A stretch of 64,000 nucleotides of DNA from Mesostigma viride (taxonomy: Eukaryota > Streptophyta > Mesostigmatophyceae > Mesostigmatales > Mesostigmataceae), in assembly GCA_009746045.1 (NCBI GenBank), contig RPFO01001567.1, forward strand, positions 26,001 to 90,000, written 5' to 3'. The notes under the pieces were generated by a model. That model ran no database searches and was not told where the DNA came from. It saw only the letters and a list, made by a program, of their open reading frames with translations. Each line of letters opens with the position of its first letter. The stretch's first letter is position 1. Of the stretch, positions 43,351 to 52,900 are shown piece by piece. The position numbers were made by a program, and so were the translations under genes.

Positions 43351-45420
43351 TTAGTGCTCAAGGCAGCACTTGTGCCGGCAACTTGTTGGCTCAGCACAGT
43401 CCCAAATTGACAGGGACACGTGGCAGCCGACGACTCCAGCTCCAGGACTTGGCTCCAGGACTGGGCTTGGACTTGGTGCATCTGGTGGCCTCCCCTCACC
43501 AGGAATTCCCCCCGCAGCAAAATCCAAAATGCTGGCGCCCGAGACGCGCCACGCCAAACCCCCACTTGATTCTGGCCAGGGAGCGAAACCGTCACGCAGC
43601 AGGCTTGGTGACGTCTGCGTGTTGGCACTAGTAGGCCAAACGATGCCAGGCTGGGGAAGCTCTCCCAGCACGCCACGTAGGTTGACATCCATGGACAACG
43701 GCAAGCCAGGTGAGCTCGCCGCTGGAGGGGTCAGGGAAACTGGTGGAGCAGAGTCCACCTGATCTGGCACGAGAGGGCTATAAGTAGTACTGCCCGACGC
43801 AGAACTCCAGGAACCGTCCTCCCCGTGTGCCCCAACGACCGGTACTAAGCCGATCCCATTCCTTGCCGTCCCCACCACGCCAAAATCCTGCACAATTGCA
43901 GGTTTGTCAGCGGAAAAACCGCCCTTGCCGCCACACGACAGTGGCGACGACACCGGGCGCAGCAAAGCGCCTCGGGAAGAAGCCTGCAGCCCCAAAGGCC
44001 GCGAAAAGCCAGGCAGAAAGCCCAGCGTCTTGGACATGGCCGCCACTGGCAGGCCAGCGCTCCACAGCGACCCCAACGGCCGCACGGTCGTGGCCGCCAG
44101 CGCCGCCTTCTTGTTGAGAGCAGGTAACACGTAGACGTTGTCCCTCTGCTCCATCTTGTGCGCCTTGTTGTCCACCACAGCGATTTCCTGGTTGAAATCC
44201 AGCTTGTGGCCAGCCTTCACGAGCGCTCCAACAGAGAGCACCCGAACGGGCAGCTCGGGGACCAGAAGGGCTCCATCCAGTCGGAGCTCGCTCCCCGGCA
44301 AATGCACAGAAACTGTGCCAACTCCAGCAGCTTGCAGGTCGCCGCCTGATCCGACGATCTGCCTGTTGTGGGGGATAAGTGACACGAAGTCAGAACGGCA
44401 CGGGGACATGTGGCTGCTCGCAGCCGAGTCCAGCACCCAGTTGAGTTTGTCGCCCGTATACTGCGTGAGAGCAGCAGCCTCCAGCGGCGTCGACGGCGAC
44501 TCCTCGGCGATGGTGACCATGCAGAAGCCAGGCGGCAGTTCAGCCGCCTCCTGAGTTGCGTTGGCAGCGGATCCAGCAGGTGCGTTGCGTCCCTTGCTCT
44601 GGTTCCCTCGGTTGCCGCCCTTGCCCCCCCTGTGCTGGTTGGGGTACCAGCGTGGGGCCTTCTCAGGATGCTCCTTCCAGCAGTCTTTGTCCTTGTGATT
44701 TGACAGGCCACAGTGACTGCATTTCTTGGTCCCCCCGTTCCCCTTGCTGTTGGTGTGGTAGGCCTGGCCAGTGCCAGCACTCTCCTTTTTCACCACAGCA
44801 CGTCCCCCCTTGAGCAGATCCTCCGCCTCCATGAGTGCCCTCTTCACCACAGGTAGTGGGTCCTCCTCGTTGAACCTTACAGACACCAGCGCAGGGCGGT
44901 ACTCGTCTGTCAGTGCTCCCAGTAGAATGGCAGCAAAATCACGGTCCTGGATGACTCCCCCTGCAGCCTGGTAGTCAGCACGTAGAAGCTCCGCCCTCCT
45001 CACGAGCTGTTGCATGGTCTCGTTAGGAAGCTTCTGTAGGCGGTGCAGCTTGCTCCTCAGCTCAAACCTGTGACTCTTGGTTAGCCTGGTTTGCTCATAG
45101 TTCTCCATGAGACATTGCCATGCTTGGCTACCAGTTTTGTTGGCCACAGTGGCCATGAGGCGTGCAGCTTCACCTGTTAGACAGGTGAGCAAAGCTGCCC
45201 ACAGGGCCTTATCAGCCCTGTCATTCTCCTCAGTGCCCAGCAGGACAGCATCCAAATTGAAAAGACTGACAACAGCCAAAAACAGATTCTTCCACTCCTC
45301 CCACTTGCTGTAATCATCACCAGCTGCACCAACAAATTTCTTGCAGCTCTTGGCAACTGTTGAAACAAGAGAGGTGTAGTCAGGCTGTCTGGTAGCAGTT
45401 TGGGTGTCTTGATCCTCCAT
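43351..45420 (-). CDS. gag-pro: gag-protease polyprotein of Copia element 3
   Basis: The frame is open from 45498; ATG 45420 (MEDQDTQ) is the better start because it follows the primer site and untranslated leader. Numbering from 45498: residues 45-235 are a Copia-type gag (YSKWEEWKNLFLAVV, ENYEQTRLTKSH, LRSKLHRLQKLPNETM); 260-273 a zinc knuckle (CSHCGLSNHKDKDC); 354-364 the protease active site WVLDSAASSHM (DSA where DSG is usual); to about 480 the segment that normally precedes integrase (NVYVLPALNKK). The last 230 residues are Pro/Ser-rich without integrase HHCC or DDE motifs, ending at 43351. The protein could assemble particles and mature itself; integration and reverse transcription must come from elsewhere. 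Confidence 0.9.
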   Translation of the reverse strand: MEDQDTQTATRQPDYTSLVSTVAKSCKKFVGAAGDDYSKWEEWKNLFLAVVSLFNLDAVLLGTEENDRADKALWAALLTCLTGEAARLMATVANKTGSQAWQCLMENYEQTRLTKSHRFELRSKLHRLQKLPNETMQQLVRRAELLRADYQAAGGVIQDRDFAAILLGALTDEYRPALVSVRFNEEDPLPVVKRALMEAEDLLKGGRAVVKKESAGTGQAYHTNSKGNGGTKKCSHCGLSNHKDKDCWKEHPEKAPRWYPNQHRGGKGGNRGNQSKGRNAPAGSAANATQEAAELPPGFCMVTIAEESPSTPLEAAALTQYTGDKLNWVLDSAASSHMSPCRSDFVSLIPHNRQIVGSGGDLQAAGVGTVSVHLPGSELRLDGALLVPELPVRVLSVGALVKAGHKLDFNQEIAVVDNKAHKMEQRDNVYVLPALNKKAALAATTVRPLGSLWSAGLPVAAMSKTLGFLPGFSRPLGLQASSRGALLRPVSSPLSCGGKGGFSADKPAIVQDFGVVGTARNGIGLVPVVGAHGEDGSWSSASGSTTYSPLVPDQVDSAPPVSLTPPAASSPGLPLSMDVNLRGVLGELPQPGIVWPTSANTQTSPSLLRDGFAPWPESSGGLAWRVSGASILDFAAGGIPGEGRPPDAPSPSPVLEPSPGAGVVGCHVSLSIWDCAEPTSCRHKCCLEH

Positions 45421-45499
45421 GGTTGATCTGGGTCTGGGTGTTGTCTCTGGGGTAGTCAGATGAATGTCTCTGCTCCTCAAATGCAGGGTAGGCATCAAA

Positions 45500-45511
45500 C
45501 CTCCGATACCA
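45500..45511 (-). promoter_or_regulatory. primer-binding site of Copia element 3
   Basis: TGGTATCGGAGG directly after the 5' LTR, matching the TGGTATCAGAGC-type site complementary to the initiator-Met tRNA 3' end in Copia elements, with one or two changes. Confidence 0.8.
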
Positions 45512-46256
45512 TGTTGAAAGAACTAATGGGTTTGCCTTCTACAATGCTTGTGATTGGAACCCAAATGTGCCTGTCCTTGCAGGTACAGGCTATGGAGGAT
45601 GGAAGCAAAGAGACAGAGACTCAGTTTGAGGCAGAATGATAGTGAGGAGTACCTTAGGCAAGGCTCCTCAGTTGTTTTATTAACTCGAGGAAAAAACACA
45701 GGCAGCAAACTGGAATGACCTGATTGGCTGGCTAGGAATGTGCCTAGGAATATTCTCATGTAATACTCAGGCCACCAATCAGGTTAGGTCAGTGTACAGG
45801 CTACCAATCAGATCTAGACAAGAATAAATCTTATCTTGTAACTGCTGTACAGCCTTATCTTGTAACTGATGTACAGTCTTAACTTGTAACTGCTGCACAG
45901 TAATCTAACTATTTAATAAAAGATCTCTCTATGTGTGATCTGATGATGATGAAGTAAATCTGGCGTGAACATATCAGCGCCACATCTGACATGCACAGTG
46001 TACATGTCAATCAGTCAGCTGTCCTGTCATAGATTCTCATCTGACATGTCATAGGTCAGCTGACATAGACAGATTTGTCAGCTGCCTATAAGGATCCACT
46101 TGGCATAGGTACTAATCCCTGATTACTAAAACTGGCCACAACTTTCTCATTTGTAGGCCAAATCCAACGGGATAAAGAACAGTGGCTCCTGTACAAGAGC
46201 CTCTATCTATCTAGCCAGGTCAGGTGGGTACAAATACAAGGACCATGTCCTTGACA
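45512..46256 (-). repeat. 5' LTR of Copia element 3 (745 bp)
   Basis: Copy of 41263-42007; followed by target duplication GGAGG. Confidence 0.93.
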
Positions 46257-46597
46257 GGAGGGCTGCCACCAGCGCTTCGTTTGGGTCCGCTGCTGCCAGA
46301 ATTTCAGGCCCGTCCACGTGCATGGTCGACCAGCAGTCCAACGACGGATTCCAGCTGGGCCGCAGACCACCGGCTGACAGTAGTTACCCAGTCGGTCCCG
46401 AGGACCGCCTCAAAGGCAGCGCACACTTCAGGCAGGCCCGAGCAAGTGGAGAGCTCCTGATGGAGCCTTTTCTTCTGCGTTGGCCAGCCTAGTCGGCCCT
46501 TTCCCGTTTGTTTAGTAGCTGTCGGCACCTCGGGATTAGCTTTCGCTAATTGCTTCCCAGCACCTGTCGAACCTGGCTTTCGCCCGGGCTTCGGCAT
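46257..46597 (-). pseudogene. gag-like ORF of the DIRS-like element, 5' part
   Basis: Begins MPKPGRKPGSTG at 46597, basic, with a helical segment (CAAFEAVLGTDWVTTVSRW, QLESVVGLLVDH). One frame change near 46320 leads into VDGPEILAAADPNEALVAAL, which continues on the other side of Copia element 3 at 41257. Without the insertion and the shifts, gag would be about 400 residues. No zinc knuckle seen. Confidence 0.65.
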
Positions 46598-46672
46598 CCC
46601 AGCCGCTTTAATTGCAGAAAGGAATTCCGGGCGTCAGCTACGCTGCCCCTGACCCCTGTCGCCGCCTTCGTT

Positions 46673-47062
46673 AAAACAAAAGAGACCGCCATGAGCTAGG
46701 TGAGCAAGCTTTTATAGTGTTTCAAGGCCAACGGCTCTCTACCAACGGCCAGATTCCGGCAACGGCCTCTAAACAGTTTTAGCCGTCAAGTTTTACTTCA
46801 GATATTGCTTGTTGCAAACCCGTCCGCAATCACAGATCTTTTAGGAGAACCTAGACGCAAAAATCCGTCGTCAAGGTACTCAGCACACCGTCATGCAAGG
46901 TATGGGCCGCAACAATTAGGCCATATCATCCGTAATACTCGTACACTAGAAGCCTAATCAACCTTATTACGATCACATCACCCAGCTCTATTTCACCTAG
47001 CATCAGCGGCTCCCCTTCCGTATCACTACATAAAGAAACTATGTTCAGAGAACCCCGATTCT
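46673..47062 (-). repeat. split direct repeat, segment B (5' terminus of the DIRS-like element)
   Basis: Matches 35098-35481; its outer end CCCCGATTCT adjoins the host flank GTCAAATTTTC. Confidence 0.87.
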
Positions 47063-48221
47063 GTCAAATTTTCAGCTCGGACTTAACCACAATGAATTTC
47101 AGCATACCATTCGATATACTTTAGAGATATTTCGGCTTCAGATACTTGGAATTTCGTTACGGTCGTATGTCCAGTGAAATTCTGACAAATTTCTCCGCTC
47201 GGACTGAACCACAATCAATTTCCGCGTACCATTCGATCAACATATATACTGAAATTTGTAAAACGCAGCCGTGGCACAATTTTAGCTAACACTCTTTCGA
47301 ACGGCTTTCGGCTCCAGCCACTCAGCGGCGCGACTTACAGTCCGCTTGACGAATGAGCTGCGCGAAATTTCGTTGCGACCAATCACGAAAAGGTCAAACC
47401 ACGGCGCGCCCATTTTTGAGGTTTCTGAAGCGTTACATCCAGATGAGCCATTTGGCAGAGTTCCGTATGCCCAGATTGCTCCTACTAGAAAACTCTGCGA
47501 TTTCCTGTGTTCGCGAGCTCCAGATATAACCGTCGCAAACTTTTGGGCTGTTGGACCAAACTTTCCATTGACAAAATCCCGTTACAAACGCGCAGGAAGC
47601 TCACACGTGGATTTTCCTCTGCTCCACCGCTTGTAAGCGATTTCCCCCTGCTGTCTGCGGGTTTGGCGAGGTCACTCATCCCCGCGCGCATCGCGCTCCC
47701 GTGCAGGGGTAGCAGTCAATCTGGAGCTTGAACTCCGCAAGTAGTTCGCGAGCTCCGTCCCCTGCGCGGTTGCGCAGTTTGTCCCTTTCTAGCAATGTAC
47801 ATATTGTGCAACTTCTTCATAAATTGCTTGCGTAGACTCAGGCGCCAAGGCACAGATCATCAAACGATCACTCGTGACGTACCGGGTTCGGACCATCACA
47901 GGCCTTCCATTGCATTTCGGATTTTTTTCCTTCACCCTTTTGCCAAACTCCATGAATCTTGTGGTCGAAACTCTAAAGCTAGCGCGCGCTCCTTGGCGGG
48001 ACTAGTGCCACTTGGCACTCGACGGAGGTACGTGGTGACTCACATCTCCCTAGCCGGGGCTCCCTGGCCGGGGACCGGCCACAAAAAGTACAAGCTCTAA
48101 TGTCGCGGGCGAAGCCCGCAAAACTTGTATACTAAATATAATTGACAGTGCGTTTCCGTTCAGCAACGGTATGAACGTTTGCGTTCGCAACGGAAAATTC
48201 CGTCTCGTTTGATTCTATTTT
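47063..48221. other. non-coding; continuation of the type Z repeat and other fragments
   Basis: 47063-47130 resumes the Z unit cut at 34934, and 47145-47235 is a second alignable copy (GATACTTGGAATTTCG, CTCGGACTGAACCACAATC). At 48105-48127 a hairpin (GCGGGC-GAA-GCCCGC) is followed by AAAACTTGTATACTA, resembling the hairpin-CTTG junction of the X/Y/Z units. No gene is supported. Confidence 0.55.
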
Positions 48222-48655
48222 AGTTGTGCTCCCGAGTGGCATCTATCCGCTGGCCGGTAGTCGCCGGCCTGGGCGCCTAGTCAGGTGGGCATCAAAGATT
48301 GGTGTCTAGATGCTAGTCGGTGCCTAAGCAAGGTACGGAAGCCAGTGCGCGCCGGGACGGTCAGAGAACCGTCGCCCTCGGTAGCACAGATCCGCTGAGT
48401 GCCGGTAGTCTCGGGTTAGAGGCTCGAGCATGCACTATCGGGTAGCCTACCGGTAGTCTCGGGTTAGAGGCTCGAGCATGCCTTACTGTATCGGTTAGCG
48501 CCGCGCCGCTGAGCTCCTTGCGGCCTGGCCAGTTGCAAGGGTTCAATAGCAATCAGTGGCGGCTGCGGGCTCAGCCTCCCACAATCGGTTCCCCAAACAA
48601 CAAAAATCCCGTCTCCATCGCCGGCGTGCTAGCCAGCGGTGAAGGGCATTCAACT
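48222..48655 (+). repeat. 5' LTR of element 4 (434 bp)
   Basis: Ends AGTTG...CAACT, fixed by comparison with the solo LTR at 19085-19513. It contains a 50-60 bp internal tandem duplication (GTAGTCTCGGGTTAGAGGCTCGAGCATGC twice in near copies). Followed by TGTATTCACAAC, not a TGG-type primer site. Confidence 0.88.
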
Positions 48656-48701
48656 TGTATTCACAACAGTCAACATTACCGTTGACCATTTTTCTGGGCT
48701 C

Positions 48702-49905
48702 ATGGCGCGTGGCGCGGAGCGAACGCCAGCTGCAACCCAGGACCAGGGAACGCAAGCATCAACTCCGGCGGATGGGAGTGGCGCAGCCACCGTGGCGACG
48801 GAGCCAGCTGGTGGCTCGGTCAGCACAGCTCCGGGGCAGCAGTCAGCACCAACTGCCCGGAAAGTTTTCAAGAAAGAAGAGCTGCCAAGTAAGCTGCCAG
48901 AAATTCTGACGCCGTCCGCCGTGGAGGAGTTTATTAACAGCCTGGGCGAGCTCCGGCAGGACTACAACGAACTGTCCGACGCAGTTTTCCTCACCAAGCT
49001 GCGCCGGTCAGAGGTATGCAACGAGGCTACGGGTAATGCGGACGTGCGAGGGGTCATTATCAACGCCAGCAAAGAGGCGTGGACCTGGCCCGACACAGTG
49101 AAGGCCCTGCAAGAGGTGCTCGACACCTCAAGCTTTCCTGACGAGGAAAAGGAGGGGCAGGCGCTGGTGCGCAACCTGTCGCTTGACCCCAATTACCTCA
49201 GCTCGGACATGGCCAGATTCGCGGCCCAGGTCCGGAGCAAGGGTGTCTTGAAGCACATGAGTAGCGAATATTTACTCAGCGCAGTTCTGGATGCGCTGGG
49301 GCTGACGCCAGAGAGCCGTGCCAATGTCAAGGCCGGTCTCGGCATGAAAATTGCGCTAGCTTCTTCCGTGGTAGTGGGCACCCCGGACGACCAGAAACGG
49401 TTCAACGCAGCCATGGCGCACCTCCGAGAGATGTTCAAGGACCGGGGCGGCCCCAGGCGTAACAACAAGCTGCCGACAGTTGCTCAGGTAAACCCTGTGC
49501 CTGCCTCGACCCCGCCAGCAGCTTCTCTGTCGGACTTGACCACTCTTGTTACCCAGCTGTCCACGACGGTGGCCGACAACGTGGTGCGAATGTTGGGTGG
49601 CAAACGCCGAGCTCGCGGTGGTCGGCACAACCAGAACGCGTCCAGCAAACGCGGGCCGGGAGGCGGTCAGGGCAAGCAGCCTCGCAGGAGGGCGGCACTG
49701 GCAGGCAGCAACAGCAGCAGGGTGGTGTCCCCAAGGAGAAGGTCGTCTGCGAGCGGTGCACCGGCGTGGGGCACACCGAGGCAACTGCACGCTGCGGCTG
49801 GACCTCGGCAAGGCGACTCGAGTGTGCCGGCGCTGCTGGGCGGTTCGGCTTCCTGGACACGACCCCAACACATGCCGCGCCCCACGGCCAGCCATGCCCA
49901 AGTGA
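48702..49905 (+). pseudogene. gag: gag of element 4, two zinc knuckles, frame changes
   Basis: ATG 48702 (MARGAERTP) follows the LTR by 46 bases. A capsid-like helical region (residues about 60-260; EEFINSLGELRQDYNEL, MSSEYLLSAVLDALG) is followed by an Arg/Gly-rich segment. The frame then shifts near 49690 to reach GGVPKEKVVCERCTGVGHTEATARC (first CCHC), and again near 49810 to VCRRCWAVRLPGHDPNTC (second CCHC), ending PAMPK-TGA at 49903-49905. That last frame is the pol frame. The two small shifts may be decay, sequencing indels or, less likely, programmed. Particle and RNA-binding role by family. Confidence 0.8.
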
Positions 49906-52900
49906 CGTCATAGAGGTGATGTGTGTCGCGGTGAGTCGGCTAGGCGTGAGGATGCTGTGCCTTGTAGTCCTAATGTTCCCACGTCAGTGGTTCAGAATGG
50001 AAGTGCAAGTGCTGCAGCTGATCAGGAGTGCGTGCCCAGCGTGGTCGCAATAGAGCCTGAACACGCCCTTCCGGAGCTCACCCCTTCAGGTGAGATAGTG
50101 CCGGCAGATGCCGAGGTAGCCCCTCACGTAGACGTGGAGTTGGGTCGCCGCCTCAGTAAGGCCTCACTAGAGCACATTGCCGACAGGAATGCACATGCAG
50201 AGAGCTTGGCGGGGCAGGTGCCTAGCATAGAAGGGGATGGCACCACCCCCACGGCCATAGGATTGCGGATGCTTGCTCACCAGATTCACCTTGCGGTGGG
50301 TCATGTGGCGGGGCAAACGCTAGACTGGGCGACTCGGCTTATGGGGGCGCCGGGGTTGAAGGTCGCTCAGGCGGAGTTAGAGGAGTGCCACGCATGCGCA
50401 AGTGTCAGGAAGAAGCGTAGGCGCTGGCATGCTAAGACTCCTTCCCCGTACCGGGGGAGGTTAGTGGGGGATGTCATGCATTTGGAGGAGGGGGACTATT
50501 ATTTGGTCTTGATGGATCGCTATACCAAGTTCCTAGCCATCGAGCCCCTGCCAAGCATGGTAGAGGAGTCCTTGTGGCGGGGGCTGCGCATTGCCATGTC
50601 TCACTTCTTTCCCATTTCTGAGGTCATGTTGGACCAACAATTTGATTGCATTGTGGGGCGGGAGGGCTGTGAGATGGTGGTTATTGCTGGGCGGCAGGAC
50701 CATGGCAACTTGGGGCTGATTGATAGGCACATCAGCAGCGTAAAGGGCATGGCAGCCAAGCAGCAGGCCAGCGGGTTAGGATTCAAGCCCGCGGGGCAGC
50801 CTTATGCACAACGCGCGCTGTGGTGCCGCTTGCTCATGGACAAGTACAACAGCCAGGTGCTTTTCAAGCTGCCCCAGGGACTAGGTCTTATTACCGCGCG
50901 GGGGCTGCAGTCGGGCATTTACCCTCCGGACGTGGCAGACCATTGGGAGGCCCACCTCGCTACCACCGCTGAGGTTAGGCGGCAGTTAGACCGCACCCAG
51001 CCTGACTTGTCGCAGGAGTGGGAGCTGGGGGAGTTGGTCTTGTTTCACAAGGAGAATTCCTTTGGCAAGCGGGGGCAGATGCAAGGGCCAGGCATGGTGG
51101 TGGATTTGGACTGGGTGCATAGGCGGGTGAAGGTGCACTGGGAGCATAGGGACTATCTCATCCCGTGGGATAAGGTGTATCGGTACAAGGCGTCCGATGC
51201 CCAGGTCCAGGCGGCCAAGGAGCACAGCCGCCAGCTCGGTTGGGATGTGGATAGCCGGCCGGCCAAGCGGGCCCGGCTGGAACCTGTCCTACCCACCCCA
51301 CTTGGGGTGGCTGTGCATGATGCGCTTGTTGCCCACCCCCCTGCAGGCGCCGCGCCGGAGCAAGTCCCCGGGGTCGACGCGGGGGCGCTACCTCAGCCCC
51401 TCCCCGCGACCCCAGCAGCGCCCACCGTGGCGGCGCCGGACACATCGTCAGGCGCGGGCGTGGGCTCCCAGCTGGCCCACGTCCTCCGACAGCTGCTCAA
51501 GGCGGACAAGCTCAAGGCGGCGGCAGCGGGGGGTGCGGCACAAGTCAGCCGCGTCATGCCAGATAAGTGCCCCACGGTTGTGACTGAAGCTCATGATGTT
51601 CCCTCTAGGCATATTGCGGCCATAGATACCATGGCAGGCGTGTCTATCACGAGCCCGGCGGCGGCCGAGGCCTATTACCCTTTGCTGCCCAGTAGTTGGA
51701 AGGAGGTTGCGGGGTTTGACGGGCAGCGGGCCTATAAGGTGGCTGGGCAGGTGCTCATGCCCATCCTAGGGGTAGATGTCCCTGTGCAAGTGCTAGAGGG
51801 TTACAAGGGGATCACCCTCATAGGTAACCCTTTTGTTTCCCTCCCCGGGTTTTCTGTGTCAGCCGGCTTGGTGACCCTCGAGGGGGTGGGGAGCATAGGC
51901 TTGTACCAATATCACGTAGCGCTTGCAGCCCTCACGGGCCGGGGTCCCCCCGAGGCTATTAATCACCCTGAGGATTATGCCACTGCAGTAGGGGCCATTC
52001 GCGGGGCGGAATATACGGCAGAGCCGCTGGTAGCCGATGTCACGCAGCCGCAGAAGTGTCACCCCAGCAGTCTTGGCATTTTTCCCTGGAGCATCGCCAC
52101 TAAATCTCCTGTTAGTTATCCGCAGTTTAAGGAGGACTGCCGTGACCCTGTCAAGTTCCATAAGTGGCGCGCGGCTTTCTTGCGCGCGCAGCTGGAGTGG
52201 GCGATGTATGGGGTGTATGGGGAGTTGATGGAGGTGCCGCAAGGGGCGGTAAAGCTGAACTTGAAGTTTGTGCTCAAGTATAAGCAGGTCCTCCCCACTG
52301 ACCCTGTCACATTTCATGTACGGCCCTGTGTCACGGAGTTTAGGGGCTCGTCTGAGTTGTCGGAGGAGGAATTGTTTACGCCCGGGCTGTCGCAGACCAC
52401 TAGCCGGGTGTTAACATCGGTGTTCTTGGGGCTGTTGGATCGGGGGTTGGACTATGCCATGGCCTGCTCAGATTTTCAGCGGGCCTTTCTCCATAGCGAC
52501 CCGGCAGTGGCCGAGGAAGTGTGGCGTGGCACGGTGTATGTGGTCAAGGTCCCTTTGGTGTGGCAGGGGGAGCTGCGGTGTGTGTACTTGCGGCTTCTCC
52601 TTGGTGTGGAGGGCCTGCAGTCTAGCCCCATCATCTTTCGCAAGACGGCTGAACGCATCTTTGCTAGCATGGGGGCGGTGTTTTCCCGCATCGATAGCAA
52701 CCTCTTTCACATCCACACACCCAACCCACACGAGCCCGCGTTCATGCAATGGCATGGGGATGACTGGCGGCTTATTGGACCCCGGGCGTGGGTCCGGCAG
52801 TTCATAACCGCTGTGGCCAAGCTTTTGCCCACTAGCCGCACGTTGTGGCTGGACCCCGACACCCCCGTCCCTTTCTGTGGCCTAACCTACACTTTGCACC

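Larger units (their letters stand above)
41263..46256 (-). mobile_element. Copia element 3, gag-protease only (5.0 kb)
   Basis: Two 745-bp LTRs (41263-42007, 45512-46256), which I read as identical, with ends TGTTGAAAG...CTTGACA. GGAGG occurs at 41258-41262 and 46257-46261: a 5-bp target duplication inside the DIRS-like gag. On the minus strand the 5' LTR is followed by TGGTATCGGAG, a classic Copia initiator-Met tRNA primer site. The inside encodes gag and protease but no integrase, RT or RNase H, so the element depends on a partner. Identical LTRs indicate recent movement. Confidence 0.93.
34935..47062 (-). mobile_element. DIRS/PAT-like tyrosine-recombinase retroelement with nested insertions
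   Basis: Minus strand: terminal segment B (47062-46673), gag, a small ORF, pol with RT, RNase H and tyrosine recombinase, then A-B-A segments (35611-34935). B at the 5' end and A-B-A at the 3' end is the split-direct-repeat arrangement known from PAT and Ngaro-type YR elements. Left flank (...GAAATACT) and right flank (GTCAAATTTTC...) join into a sequence alignable with 47150-47230, so the ends are exact to about two bases and there is no target duplication, as expected for recombinase-mediated insertion. Copia element 3 sits inside gag, and a 400-bp satellite sits in the 3' end. Confidence 0.85.
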
